Origin: Thermodesulfatator atlanticus
GTDB taxonomy: Bacteria > Desulfobacterota > Thermodesulfobacteria > Thermodesulfobacteriales > Thermodesulfatatoraceae
Assembly: GCA_011321895.1 (NCBI GenBank)
Contig: DROK01000138.1
Coordinates: 1 to 17,312, forward strand
Direction: 5' to 3'
DNA: 17,312 nt
Position numbers and translations under genes: made by a program. Position 1 is the first letter of the stretch; each line of letters starts with the position of its first letter. A model generated the notes under the pieces. It worked only from the letters and a program-made list of their open reading frames with translations, searched no databases and was not told where the DNA came from. Positions 1 through 7,232 of this stretch are shown one piece after another.

Positions 1-1
1 C

Positions 2-1165
2 GGACGGTTAAAGCCGGTCTCCGGGGTCCTGCCGGTAGCCTTGAAGGCCAAAAGGGCAAAGCTTTCTCTGGTCTGTCCGGCGGAAAACGTCCCGGAAGCG
101 GCTTTAGCCAGGGATCTACCCGTTTTGGGGGCCAGCCATCTGGCCAAGGCGGTAACAGGCCTGGGGCAGGAGAAAGTGCCGGCCATCGCATCCGTAAAGC
201 CCGAAGAAAAAGGCCCAGACCTGGCCGAAGTGGTGGGGCAGGAACAGGCCAAAAGGGCCCTGGAGATAGCCGCTGCCGGAGGGCACAATTTACTCTTTAT
301 CGGGCCCCCGGGCGCCGGAAAGACCATGTTGGCCAGGAGGCTTCCCGGTCTTTTGCCCCCCTTAAACCACCAGGAGGCCCTTGAGACGAGCCAGATCTAC
401 AGCGTGGTGGGCCTCCTGAACCGGGAAAACCCTCTGGTCTGGCAGAGGCCTTTTAGGGCCCCGCACCACAGTATTTCAGATGCCGGCCTCATCGGGGGCG
501 GAAACCCTCCCCGCCCCGGGGAAATTTCGCTGGCACATAACGGGGTCCTTTTCCTGGATGAATTGCCGGAGTTTCGGCGCAACACCCTTGAGACCCTCAG
601 GGAACCCCTTGAGGCCGGGGAGATCACCATCGCGCGGGCCCAGCTTACGGTCACCTACCCCGCCCGATTCTTACTCCTCTGCGCCATGAATCCCTGTCGT
701 TGTGGTTATTTCGGGAGCAAACAGCGCGTCTGTCAGTGCACCCCGCAGGAGGTGCGGCGTTACCGCCACAAACTCTCCGGCCCCCTGCTGGACCGGATCG
801 ATCTTCAGGTGGAAGTGCCGGCGGTAGATTATGATGATCTTTCCCAACAACGCCCGGGAGAAACCACGGCCCGGGTCCGGGAAAGGGTTTTGGCGGCCCG
901 TAAACGGCAAGAAAAACGCTTGGGGCCAGGACGGACCAACGCGCAAATGGGGACCAAGGAGCTCAAGCATTTTTGCTCCCTTAAGGCGGAAGAAAGGGCC
1001 CTGCTGGACAAGGCGGCCCGCAAGTTAAATCTTTCGGCCAGGGCCTACTACCGCCTGCTCAAAATTGCTCGCACCATCGCGGATCTTGCCGGAGAGGAAA
1101 ATATCCGCGCCCCTCACCTCCTTGAGGCTCTACAGTACCGCGTATTTGACCGTTTGACGTGGTAA
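2..1165 (+). CDS. comM: YifB/ComM-family Mg-chelatase-like AAA+ ATPase, 5' end outside the window
   Basis: This is the C-terminal three quarters of a ComM/YifB protein. In characterised bacteria ComM is a hexameric branch-migration helicase acting on recombination intermediates during natural transformation. The frame stays open to the left edge, and residues before the first TTG (position 41) still match the family, so the gene starts upstream; full-length members are about 500 residues and about 388 are visible here. Walker A (GPPGAGKT, about position 330) and Walker B (VLFLDELPEF, about 545-575) are intact. They are followed by the cysteine segment NPCRCGYFG...VCQC (about 690-740), the arginine-finger region (LLDRIDLQVEVP) and the C-terminal Mg_chelatase_C helical domain. 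Family identity is clear. A DNA-uptake role is an inference, since no competence genes are in the window. pyrD starts 29 bases downstream. Confidence 0.95.
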   Translation, partial: GRLKPVSGVLPVALKAKRAKLSLVCPAENVPEAALARDLPVLGASHLAKAVTGLGQEKVPAIASVKPEEKGPDLAEVVGQEQAKRALEIAAAGGHNLLFIGPPGAGKTMLARRLPGLLPPLNHQEALETSQIYSVVGLLNRENPLVWQRPFRAPHHSISDAGLIGGGNPPRPGEISLAHNGVLFLDELPEFRRNTLETLREPLEAGEITIARAQLTVTYPARFLLLCAMNPCRCGYFGSKQRVCQCTPQEVRRYRHKLSGPLLDRIDLQVEVPAVDYDDLSQQRPGETTARVRERVLAARKRQEKRLGPGRTNAQMGTKELKHFCSLKAEERALLDKAARKLNLSARAYYRLLKIARTIADLAGEENIRAPHLLEALQYRVFDRLTW

Positions 1166-1194
1166 ATGAGGCCAGGCTGTGCTAAAAAGGTCTT

Positions 1195-2109
1195 ATGCCC
1201 GACCTTTCCGTGCAGGTGGGACCACTTACTCTGAAAAACCCCCTGTTGCTGGCCTCAGGGACCTGGGGATTCGGGGAGGGGCTTTCGCACCACCTGGATC
1301 TTTCCGTTCTGGGTGGGGTGGTCACTAAAGGGATTTCTTTAAACCCCAGGCCAGGGAACCCGCCTCCCCGCCTGGCCGAAACCCCCTGCGGGCTGATTAA
1401 CGCCATCGGGCTCGAAAACCCGGGGGTAAAAGTCTTCCGGGAAAAGATCCTGCCTTCCCTCTTGGCCAAAATAAAGGGTCCCATCCTGGTAAACGTCTTT
1501 GGGGAGAGCAGAGAAGAATTTTTAGCCGTGGTAGAGGCCCTAAAGGATGAGCCTGTCGCCGGGTTCGAGCTCAATGTTTCGTGTCCGAACGTCGAAAAAG
1601 GCGGGCTTTCTTTTGCCCAGGACCCGGAAGCGGTGAAAACCCTGGTTCAGGAGGTAAGGGAGGTATATACCGGGTTTTTGTCTGTCAAGCTCTCCCCCGT
1701 AGGGCCGGTGCTGGCGGTGGCCGAAGCGGCTTTAAAGGCCGGGGCCGACGCCCTCACCGCGGCCAATACTTACCCTGCCCTGGCGGTTGACCTGTGGCAA
1801 CGCAGGCCGGCTCTGAGCCGCCCAGGCGGGGGGCTTTCTGGCCCAGCCATCAAACCCCTTACCCTGAAACTGGTTTTTGACCTTTGGCAGAGGTTTAAGG
1901 CCCCCATCCTGGCCTCAGGAGGTATCTCTTCTGGAAGAGACGTCTTAGAATATATCCTCTGCGGGGCGGCGGCCTGCCAGATTGGGACCGCCACCTTGAT
2001 TGATCCCGAAAACCCGGCCAGGATCCTCCGGGAAACCGAAAAGCTATTAACGGCCTTGAAGGAAGAAAAAATTTTTCCCTTAAGGGGCTCTCTGCGCCTT
2101 GACGCATAA
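1195..2109 (+). CDS. pyrD: Dihydroorotate dehydrogenase, class 1B-like catalytic subunit
   Basis: It oxidises dihydroorotate to orotate in pyrimidine biosynthesis, using FMN. The 304-residue length is normal for the cytosolic class 1 enzymes. The N-terminal strand (NPLLLASGTWG), the KGISLNPRPGN segment with Lys45, the ENPG motif and NVSCPN (Cys130, the catalytic base of class 1 enzymes) are all present. The FMN-binding GGISSG and GTATLIDPE segments lie near the C-terminus. Class 1B enzymes normally pair with PyrK, an iron-sulfur/FAD subunit that passes electrons to NAD. No pyrK lies in this window, so it must be upstream or elsewhere, or another acceptor is used. The ATG has only a weak purine tract (AAAAAGG) before it. 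The last bases run into the leader of the following lipoprotein gene. Confidence 0.95.
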   Translation: MPDLSVQVGPLTLKNPLLLASGTWGFGEGLSHHLDLSVLGGVVTKGISLNPRPGNPPPRLAETPCGLINAIGLENPGVKVFREKILPSLLAKIKGPILVNVFGESREEFLAVVEALKDEPVAGFELNVSCPNVEKGGLSFAQDPEAVKTLVQEVREVYTGFLSVKLSPVGPVLAVAEAALKAGADALTAANTYPALAVDLWQRRPALSRPGGGLSGPAIKPLTLKLVFDLWQRFKAPILASGGISSGRDVLEYILCGAAACQIGTATLIDPENPARILRETEKLLTALKEEKIFPLRGSLRLDA

Positions 2110-2134
2110 GGAGGGGCAGGCTAGAAACCAGGAT

Positions 2135-2947
2135 ATGCGCGCAGGGTCTTTTTTCCTCCTGGTAATCCTTTTATCCTCTTTTCTCTGGGGTTGTGTGGCA
2201 CAGCAGCAGGACGTTGAGGCCTTAAACGCCCAGGTTTACCACCTAGAAAACCGGCTCAACGCCCTGGACAAGCGGCTTTCGGCCCTGGAGACCGAAGTAG
2301 CCCGCTTAAACGAAAAATTTGCTCACCTTGAAAAGACGGAGACCCGCCTGAACGAGCTGGCTCAGCGGCAGGCGGACCTGGCAGACGAGCTGGAAAAGCT
2401 TCAGGCAGAAGAACTCAGGCTAAGCGGTCAGCTTGAGCAACTCCTCTACCAGCAGGGGCAGGACCGGGAGCTTTTCCAGGAATTTCAAGCCCAGATCCTG
2501 GCCCGGCTTGACCGCCTGGAAAAGGCCCTTGCCCCCAAAAAGAAGCTCCCTGAACCCAAAAAAGAAGTTGACGAAGAGGCCCTTTACAAGAAGGCCCTAA
2601 ACCTCTTCCGGCAGAAGAAATACGAAGAAGCCCAGGCCCTTTTTGAGGAATATTTGCGCCGTTATCCCCGGGGCAAAAGGGCACCTAACGCCACCTTCTG
2701 GATCGGAGAATGCCTTTACAAACGCAAGCTTTACGAGGAAGCCATTCTCCAATACCAGAAGGTCATAGACGAATTCCCCAAGAGTGGAAAGGTCCCTGCC
2801 GCCTTGCTCAAGCAGGGTTTGTCCTTCTTACGTTTGGGAGATACCGAAGCGGCGGCCATCGTGTTTAAAAAATTAGTGCGTCTTTATCCCCGTACGGAGC
2901 AGGCCCGTATTGCACGCAAGTACTTGGCTAAACTGGGGAAAAAATAG
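2135..2947 (+). CDS. cpoB: CpoB/YbgF-like lipoprotein with coiled coil and C-terminal TPRs
   Basis: The product is 270 residues. A lipoprotein signal ends in LWGC, with the acylated Cys at residue 20. A long charged coiled coil (about residues 25-140, heptads such as LENRLNALDKRLSALE) follows, then a Lys/Pro linker and three tetratricopeptide-like repeats (about 155-265; LFRQKKYEEAQALFEEYL, YEEAILQYQKVIDEFP). This is the order of the YbgF/CpoB family, which trimerises through the coiled coil and links Tol-Pal with peptidoglycan synthesis. Unlike E. coli CpoB, this version has a lipobox, as seen in several other phyla. The frame is open upstream to a TTG at 2099, but only the ATG at 2135 gives a proper signal peptide. 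The strong Shine-Dalgarno AAGGAGGGG (2108-2116) then sits unusually far away, about 18 bases. No tolA, tolB or pal is nearby. Confidence 0.85.
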   Translation: MRAGSFFLLVILLSSFLWGCVAQQQDVEALNAQVYHLENRLNALDKRLSALETEVARLNEKFAHLEKTETRLNELAQRQADLADELEKLQAEELRLSGQLEQLLYQQGQDRELFQEFQAQILARLDRLEKALAPKKKLPEPKKEVDEEALYKKALNLFRQKKYEEAQALFEEYLRRYPRGKRAPNATFWIGECLYKRKLYEEAILQYQKVIDEFPKSGKVPAALLKQGLSFLRLGDTEAAAIVFKKLVRLYPRTEQARIARKYLAKLGKK

Positions 2948-4055
2948 CTTAAAAATAGCTATTTTAATCCTGTTTTTCTGGTCCGCCCCTGTCCTCGCTT
3001 CTTTAAGAGTGGGGGTCATCCTCCCCCTAACCGGGGACCAGGCCCGGTTAGGCCAGGCCTTACAAGCCTGGCTGGAAGAAGTTAACCTTTATTTTGCCCG
3101 TAATTACGGTCTTTCCTTCCGGCTGCGTTTTTTTGATTCTGGCAGCCGTTGCCGGAAAATGCCTCAAATAGTAGAAAAGGCCTTCCTGGAAGGGCTAAAC
3201 GTCTTGGTGGGGCCGGCGCAGCCCGCCTGTGCCGCGGCCCTTTTAAAAGAGGCGCGTCGGCTCGGGGTCCCGGCGGTTATTACCAGCGGTGATTTTCACC
3301 CGGTGAAAAGTTTCCGCACCCCCCTGGGGCCCTATTTCCGCACGGGTCTTTCTACCAGGGCGGCGGTAAAGGTCCTTTACCGTTGTTTTAAAAAGAAGGG
3401 GTGGCACAAAATAGGGCTTCTCCTGACCAAAGACCCTGTGGGGCGGGAGGGGGAGCGGTGGCTTTTGGCTTACGCCACGGAGTTTGCCTTAAAAATCGGC
3501 GGCAAACGGTATTTTGGTCTGAAAGACACGGACGTTTCCGTGCACCTTGAGGCCCTCCTTTCCTGTGACGCGGTGGTGTGCTGGGCCCCTCCCGGGGCCT
3601 CTTACCGGGTGGCCAAAAACCTAACGGCCAACCGTTTCGGGATCCCGGTCTATTTTTCCCACCTGGTGGCCGGGGAACCCTTTTTGAAAGAGCACGCCGG
3701 GCTTTACGCCCACCCCTTTGTCGGGGCCGCTTTTTTCAGCGAAGACGATTTTCCGGGAGATAAAGGGCTTAAAAGGCTCTTTGAGAAACTTTACCTTTCA
3801 AAAACCACGTGGCGGCACCCGGTCTTTGCGGCTTACGCCGACGCCTTTAATTTTTTAAGGATAGGCGTTCTTAAGGGGGGTACCGCGGGGTGGAGGAGAG
3901 GGCTTGAACGGGCAGGCCTTGTCAAAGGTTTGACAGGACTTTACTTTCTATCTACAGATGACCACTACGGTTTATTGCCGGCCAGCGTAGGGGTCTTTCG
4001 GTACCAGTGGTTTCGTTATGAGCCGGTATGTAAGCCAACCGCCAATATCTTTTAG
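2910..4055 (+). CDS. Secreted type-1 periplasmic-binding-fold protein (Peripla_BP_6 / LivJ-like)
   Basis: The product is about 381 residues with a Sec signal (hydrophobic core AILILFFW, cleavage likely after APVLA). It then begins SLRVGVILPLTGDQARLG, the first strand of type-1 periplasmic binding proteins. Segments VLVGPAQPACAAAL, VPAVITSGD, YFRTGLS and KIGLLLTKDP follow the same two-lobed fold. In transporters this fold binds amino acids, but no ABC permease or ATPase is nearby. The same fold forms the C-terminal domain of the penicillin-binding-protein activator LpoA, which could suit the cell-wall neighbour upstream; that is inference. No ATG fits the frame before the signal peptide. TTG at 2910 with GGAG ten bases upstream is the best start, giving a 38-base overlap with the lipoprotein gene and suggesting translational coupling. 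Fold confidence is high; function is not assigned. Confidence 0.8.
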   Translation: MHASTWLNWGKNSLKIAILILFFWSAPVLASLRVGVILPLTGDQARLGQALQAWLEEVNLYFARNYGLSFRLRFFDSGSRCRKMPQIVEKAFLEGLNVLVGPAQPACAAALLKEARRLGVPAVITSGDFHPVKSFRTPLGPYFRTGLSTRAAVKVLYRCFKKKGWHKIGLLLTKDPVGREGERWLLAYATEFALKIGGKRYFGLKDTDVSVHLEALLSCDAVVCWAPPGASYRVAKNLTANRFGIPVYFSHLVAGEPFLKEHAGLYAHPFVGAAFFSEDDFPGDKGLKRLFEKLYLSKTTWRHPVFAAYADAFNFLRIGVLKGGTAGWRRGLERAGLVKGLTGLYFLSTDDHYGLLPASVGVFRYQWFRYEPVCKPTANIF

Positions 4056-4072
4056 GCCTTGGGGAGGAGAAA

Positions 4073-4474
4073 ATGGCCGTTATCCGGATCCTCTGGAGTG
4101 AGGGACTAAGTAAACTCCACCGCCAGATGCAGGCATACCTTAACGAACTCCTGTATTATCAGGTCCGTTGTTTGCCCCTGCCAGAAAGCTGGGTCCCTCC
4201 GGTGGATATCTTCGAGATTCCGCAGGCGTTGGTGGTGGTGGTAACTTGCCCGGGGGCGGAACGGGAACGTTTTGATATCCGTTTGGACGGCCATTTTCTC
4301 TACGTGAAGGGGTACCGCTCTTATCCTTTGCGCGGGCGGGTCTACCAGCTGGAAGGAGAGTACGGCCCGTTTGAACGCCTTATTCGCTTACCCTTCCCGG
4401 TTACCTCCAAGGGGGCGGAGGCCGTCTTTGAAGAGGGGCTTTTGAAGATATTCCTGCCTAAACAGGGCCATTAA
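4073..4474 (+). CDS. Hsp20 / alpha-crystallin-family small heat shock protein
   Basis: The protein is 133 residues. A short N-terminal arm (about 1-42) leads into an alpha-crystallin domain: WVPPVDIFEIPQALVVVV, LPG-like CPGAERERFDI, LYVKGYRS, the signature EYGPFERLIRLPFPV, and VFEEGLLKIFLPK. These chaperones bind unfolding proteins without ATP. The chain ends two residues after the last domain strand (LPKQGH), so the usual C-terminal extension with the IXI motif, which bridges dimers into large oligomers, is missing. The start has a good GGAGGAG ribosome site. It follows the periplasmic-binding-fold gene by 17 bases and so is probably co-transcribed; it has no signal peptide and should be cytosolic. 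Its 3' end overlaps waaC on the opposite strand by 17 bases. I saw no heat-shock promoter or CIRCE-type element directly before it. Confidence 0.9.
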   Translation: MAVIRILWSEGLSKLHRQMQAYLNELLYYQVRCLPLPESWVPPVDIFEIPQALVVVVTCPGAERERFDIRLDGHFLYVKGYRSYPLRGRVYQLEGEYGPFERLIRLPFPVTSKGAEAVFEEGLLKIFLPKQGH

Positions 4475-5450
4475 TCAATTTTTGGCACGCTTCCCAGACT
4501 TCTTCTGCCTCCAGCCGGTTAAGGCAGCTTTTTTCCGCACAGACTTTACGAAAACAGGGGCTACAGGGGCTTTTCCTGCCCAGGATCTGGTGCCCGCGCC
4601 CGAAGGGCCCGGTGCGCCAGGGAGCGGTGGGCCCAAAAAGGGCCACCACCGGTTTCCCCAAAGCGGCAGCCAGGTGCATGGGCCCGGTGTCCACCGTTAC
4701 GATGACCCGGGCCCCTTTAAGCAAACTGGCCAGCTCGGTAAGTCTCAAGCCGGCCAGGATTTGGGCCTGAGTGTTGGCTTTGAGCCTTATAAGATAGGGC
4801 AGGTCTCCTTTGGCCCCTACCAAGACGGGGGTCAGGCCCTTGGCCTCAAATTTACGGCACAGCTCCTGCCAGCCGTCCTCACGCCACAATTTGCTCTCCC
4901 ACCTGGCCCGGGGGATGAAGACGGCCACCGGCCCTTGAAGCCCGTACCGGGAAAAGAGCTCCTTCGGGTCAGGCAGAGGGGGAAAGGTGAAGACCGGCGC
5001 TGAAGCCCTTACCCCCAACACCTCCAGGGCCAAGAGATAGCGGCGCACGGCGTGTAAATCCGGGTCGTAAGGGGGCAACTTCAAATTGTAAAAAAAGGGA
5101 CTCCCTTCCCGGTGGTTGGCAAAACCAACCCTGAGCCTGGCCCGGGCGGCAGCCACTACCAGGGCGCTTTTCAACAAACCCTGTAAGTCGAGCACCACGT
5201 CGTAAGAAAAGGCCCTTAAAGAGCGCCCAAAATCCCTCAACAAACCCCAGTTTTTTTCCTTTATAATCTGGCGCCGCGGAAAGACCAGGAGACGGTCAAG
5301 CAACGGGTGGCCCTCAAGTATTTGCTGGGCCGGTGGTTCCACCACCCAGTGGATCTCAACGTGGGGGCGGGCGCTTTTCAGGGCTTTGAGTACCGGAAGC
5401 GTCTGGATGACGTCCCCGAGGGCCGAGAGTTTAACGATTAAGATTCTCAT
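4458..5450 (-). CDS. waaC: LPS heptosyltransferase I-like glycosyltransferase (GT9)
   Basis: It transfers L-glycero-D-manno-heptose from ADP-heptose to Kdo-lipid A in the LPS inner core, at the inner face of the cytoplasmic membrane. The ATG at 5450 gives 330 residues, the normal length, beginning MRILIVKLSALGDVIQTLP. Asp13 corresponds to the catalytic Asp of GT9 heptosyltransferases. The C-terminal nucleotide-binding half has the family segment VTVDTGPMHLAAALGKPVVALFGPTAPWRTGP. A cysteine-rich tail CSPCFRKVC....C follows. The frame is open further upstream, to 5645, but those residues lie inside gmhB and are not conserved. The start overlaps the end of gmhB by 20 bases and has no clear ribosome site, so coupling is likely. 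WaaC rather than another GT9 member is chosen from context with waaF and gmhB. Confidence 0.88.
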   Translation of the reverse strand: MRILIVKLSALGDVIQTLPVLKALKSARPHVEIHWVVEPPAQQILEGHPLLDRLLVFPRRQIIKEKNWGLLRDFGRSLRAFSYDVVLDLQGLLKSALVVAAARARLRVGFANHREGSPFFYNLKLPPYDPDLHAVRRYLLALEVLGVRASAPVFTFPPLPDPKELFSRYGLQGPVAVFIPRARWESKLWREDGWQELCRKFEAKGLTPVLVGAKGDLPYLIRLKANTQAQILAGLRLTELASLLKGARVIVTVDTGPMHLAAALGKPVVALFGPTAPWRTGPFGRGHQILGRKSPCSPCFRKVCAEKSCLNRLEAEEVWEACQKLINGPV

Positions 5451-5994
5451 GGGAGATAATCTTTTGGGCGGCTTCAAAGAGGTCTTCCGCCACCAGATCC
5501 GGTTTGAGGCCGAGCCTGGGAAGATAATAGAGGTGTTCCCCGCGGCCATAACCCGTAAGTACCAGAACCCCTTTGGCGTTGATATTCTTGGCCAGTTGAA
5601 GGTCGGTGAAACGATCCCCCACCACGTAAGCCCGGCAAAGGTCAAGCCCTAACTCCTGGGCTGCCCTTTCTACCAGCCCGGGCCGGGGTTTCCGGCAGTA
5701 GCAGCCCTCATCGGGATGATGCGGGCAATAATAAATCCCGTCCAGGGTGGCTCCCTCCCGGGCAAGCAGTTCCTGCATGAGGGCGTGGACCTCTTCCACC
5801 AGCGTTTTGGGGAAGAAACCCCGGGCAATACCACTCTGGTTGGTGATCACCACCACGGCAAACCCCGCCTCCTTGAGGAGCCGGATACCCTCAGCCGCCC
5901 TGGGCAGCAGCCTGAAACGGGATAGGTGGTTCAAATAACCCACTTCCTCGTTTATGGTGCCGTCTCGATCCAGGAAAACCACCGGTCTTTTCAT
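5431..5994 (-). CDS. gmhB: D-glycero-beta-D-manno-heptose-1,7-bisphosphate 7-phosphatase
   Basis: It removes the 7-phosphate from heptose bisphosphate on the way to ADP-heptose. The 187-residue HAD-superfamily protein has motif I FLDRDGTINE (Asp9 nucleophile, Asp11 acid/base), motif II ITNQSG, a zinc-binding loop CPHHPDEGCYC (Cys90, His92, Cys98, Cys100), RKPRPG as motif III, and motif IV GDRFTD (Asp127, Asp131). These are the defining GmhB features. The start codon overlaps the waaF stop in an ATGA arrangement, and its own 3' end overlaps waaC. The three genes therefore form one tightly coupled minus-strand operon. The other enzymes of the pathway (GmhA, HldE) are not in the window. Confidence 0.95.
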   Translation of the reverse strand: MKRPVVFLDRDGTINEEVGYLNHLSRFRLLPRAAEGIRLLKEAGFAVVVITNQSGIARGFFPKTLVEEVHALMQELLAREGATLDGIYYCPHHPDEGCYCRKPRPGLVERAAQELGLDLCRAYVVGDRFTDLQLAKNINAKGVLVLTGYGRGEHLYYLPRLGLKPDLVAEDLFEAAQKIISHENLNR

Positions 5995-6986
5995 GGGCAG
6001 ACCTCAAGACAGGCTTCAAGGACCTTGGTGACCTCAATGCTCTCAAAGCATAAATAACCCTGGGAACAGGTCCGGGCAAAACAGGGGCTACAGGGGACTT
6101 CAGCCCGGACCACCTTGGCTTTAGGGTTCAAGGGGCCCGTACGGGCAGGGTCCGTGGAGCCAAAGATGGCCACCTGAGGAATACCAAAGGCCGCCGCTAC
6201 GTGCATCAAGCCCGAATCGTTGCTCACGAAGAGGTCCACCCGGGAAATAATGGCGGCGGCGGTGGCCAGGTCTATCAGGCCGCAGAGGTTACGGGCCCTG
6301 GCCAGGTCTTTGGCGATCTCTGCTCCGGCCTGGTGTTCCGCCGCCCCTCCCAGGATGACCAGGCTAAACCCCTGCCGCCTCAAATGATAAGCCAGGGCCC
6401 GGTAACGGGCCAGGGGCCAGCATTTGGCCGGCCCAAAGGCCGCCCCCGGGGCCAGGGCCGCCCTCGGTCTGGGCAGGGCGGACAGATAATGTTCTGCCCG
6501 GCGCTGGGCTTCTTGGGACAAGAAGACCCGCAGTTTTTTAAAAGGTGTTTCCAGCCCCAGGGCCTCAAGAAGCCGCAAATAATAGTCCCGCTGGTGGATT
6601 TTTCCTTTCGGTTTTTTGACGGGATGGGTGAGGAGTAACCGGCGCCCGTCCGTGGCGTAGCCCGCCCGGTATTTGACCCGGGCCAGCCAAAAGAGCAGGG
6701 CCGAGGAGAAGGAATTGGGCAAAAGGAGCCCGGTTTTATAACGTCCGCGTATTCTTTGGGCCAGGCGTAGAAGGTGGGCCCGGCCAGGAAGCAGGGGAAA
6801 AAAACCCTCCACCCCGGCTAACCCCTCAAAGAGGCTTAGAATATGGGGGCGCCCCACCAGGGCCAAGGAGGGATAGACGTTTAAAAGGTTGACCAGGACC
6901 GGCGAGGCCATGACCGCGTCCCCTATCCAGTTGGGCAGACGTACCAGAATGGGACCTTTTTGGGGAAAAGCTTTGGCCATGGACAT
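5991..6986 (-). CDS. waaF: LPS heptosyltransferase II-like glycosyltransferase (GT9)
   Basis: It adds the second heptose to the LPS inner core, after WaaC. The protein is 331 residues. The N-terminal motif ILVRLPNWIGDAVMASPVL has the conserved Asp (Asp23) and the NWIGDAV form typical of WaaF. The C-terminal half contains FVSNDSGLMHVAAAFG, the GST-DPARTGP segment and a cysteine motif CSPCFARTCSQGYLC. The ATG at 6986 is the furthest start possible, because a stop lies in frame at 7005-7007; a second ATG is at 6980. Where a Shine-Dalgarno should be, the message reads CTCCTCCT (7002-6995, minus), which resembles anti-SD. Translation may therefore depend on coupling to the small ORF ending at 7016. 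Confidence 0.92.
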   Translation of the reverse strand: MSMAKAFPQKGPILVRLPNWIGDAVMASPVLVNLLNVYPSLALVGRPHILSLFEGLAGVEGFFPLLPGRAHLLRLAQRIRGRYKTGLLLPNSFSSALLFWLARVKYRAGYATDGRRLLLTHPVKKPKGKIHQRDYYLRLLEALGLETPFKKLRVFLSQEAQRRAEHYLSALPRPRAALAPGAAFGPAKCWPLARYRALAYHLRRQGFSLVILGGAAEHQAGAEIAKDLARARNLCGLIDLATAAAIISRVDLFVSNDSGLMHVAAAFGIPQVAIFGSTDPARTGPLNPKAKVVRAEVPCSPCFARTCSQGYLCFESIEVTKVLEACLEVCP

Positions 6987-7015
6987 GAAAATACAGGAGG
7001 AGTTTTAAAGCGCAA

Positions 7016-7102
7016 CTATTTTCGGGCCTTCCATTCTAGGTAGAGCCAGATAAGCCCGATGAAGACGCCGATGGCTAGCATTTCAGTCAAAAATTCCTTC
7101 AT
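7016..7102 (-). CDS. Possible 28-residue membrane peptide leading the heptose operon
   Basis: The ATG at 7102 opens a 28-codon frame ending in TAG 29 bases before the waaF start. The peptide begins MKEFLTEMLAIGVFIG. One hydrophobic helix (about residues 9-22) is followed by an E-W-K-A-R-K basic end, which looks like a single-pass membrane peptide with the C-terminus inside. There is no ribosome site directly before the ATG. Instead the ATG overlaps the stop of a six-codon frame that does have one. The sequence is lower in GC than its neighbours, and no family is recognised. The longer open frame running to 7507 is rejected because it lies antisense to the phosphatidyltransferase gene. It could equally be non-coding leader; the composition and the neat stop-start overlap are the main support. 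Confidence 0.4.
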   Translation of the reverse strand: MKEFLTEMLAIGVFIGLIWLYLEWKARK

Positions 7103-7119
7103 ATCTTTAAAAAGAACAC
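7099..7119 (-). CDS. Possible six-codon leader frame overlapping the small membrane ORF
   Basis: A GTG at 7119 lies seven bases after AAGGAG and encodes M-F-F-L-K-I before TGA. That TGA shares bases with the ATG of the next ORF (ATGA). Within it the heptamer T TTA AAG sits in the phase required for -1 slippage; a shift there continues as K-D-M-K-E-F into the 28-residue frame and gives one 34-residue protein. One extra T in the T5 run would give nearly the same protein without any shift, so an indel error or a natural length variant is a real alternative. Too short to be judged as a gene by composition. Confidence 0.25.
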   Translation of the reverse strand: MFFLKI

Positions 7120-7126
7120 TATTAGT

Positions 7127-7132
7127 CTCCTT
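7127..7132 (-). promoter_or_regulatory. Strong Shine-Dalgarno for the leader frame
   Basis: The minus strand reads AAGGAG here, seven bases before the GTG at 7119. It is the best ribosome site in the leader of the waaF-gmhB-waaC operon. Neither the 28-residue ORF nor waaF has one of its own, so ribosomes probably load here and pass downstream by frameshift or reinitiation. Confidence 0.5.
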
Positions 7133-7232
7133 AAACAAGGCTTTTCCTGCTGGTTGAGACGAGAAATTTGTTCTAAAAACTTGGCGTATTCTTTGGGGGA
7201 TGGTTAATATAGCCACAAGGAGTAGCGGGAAC

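Noticed and set aside
4482..5003. 173-codon plus-strand frame
   Set aside because: Antisense shadow of waaC, dominated by Gly/Pro/Gln, as expected from the GC bias.
7154..7210. Promoter pairs before the phosphatidyltransferase (TTGAGA, or TTGGCG with TAATAT)
   Set aside because: TTGAGA has no -10 at a valid spacing. The TTGGCG/TAATAT pair would start transcription at the ribosome site itself.
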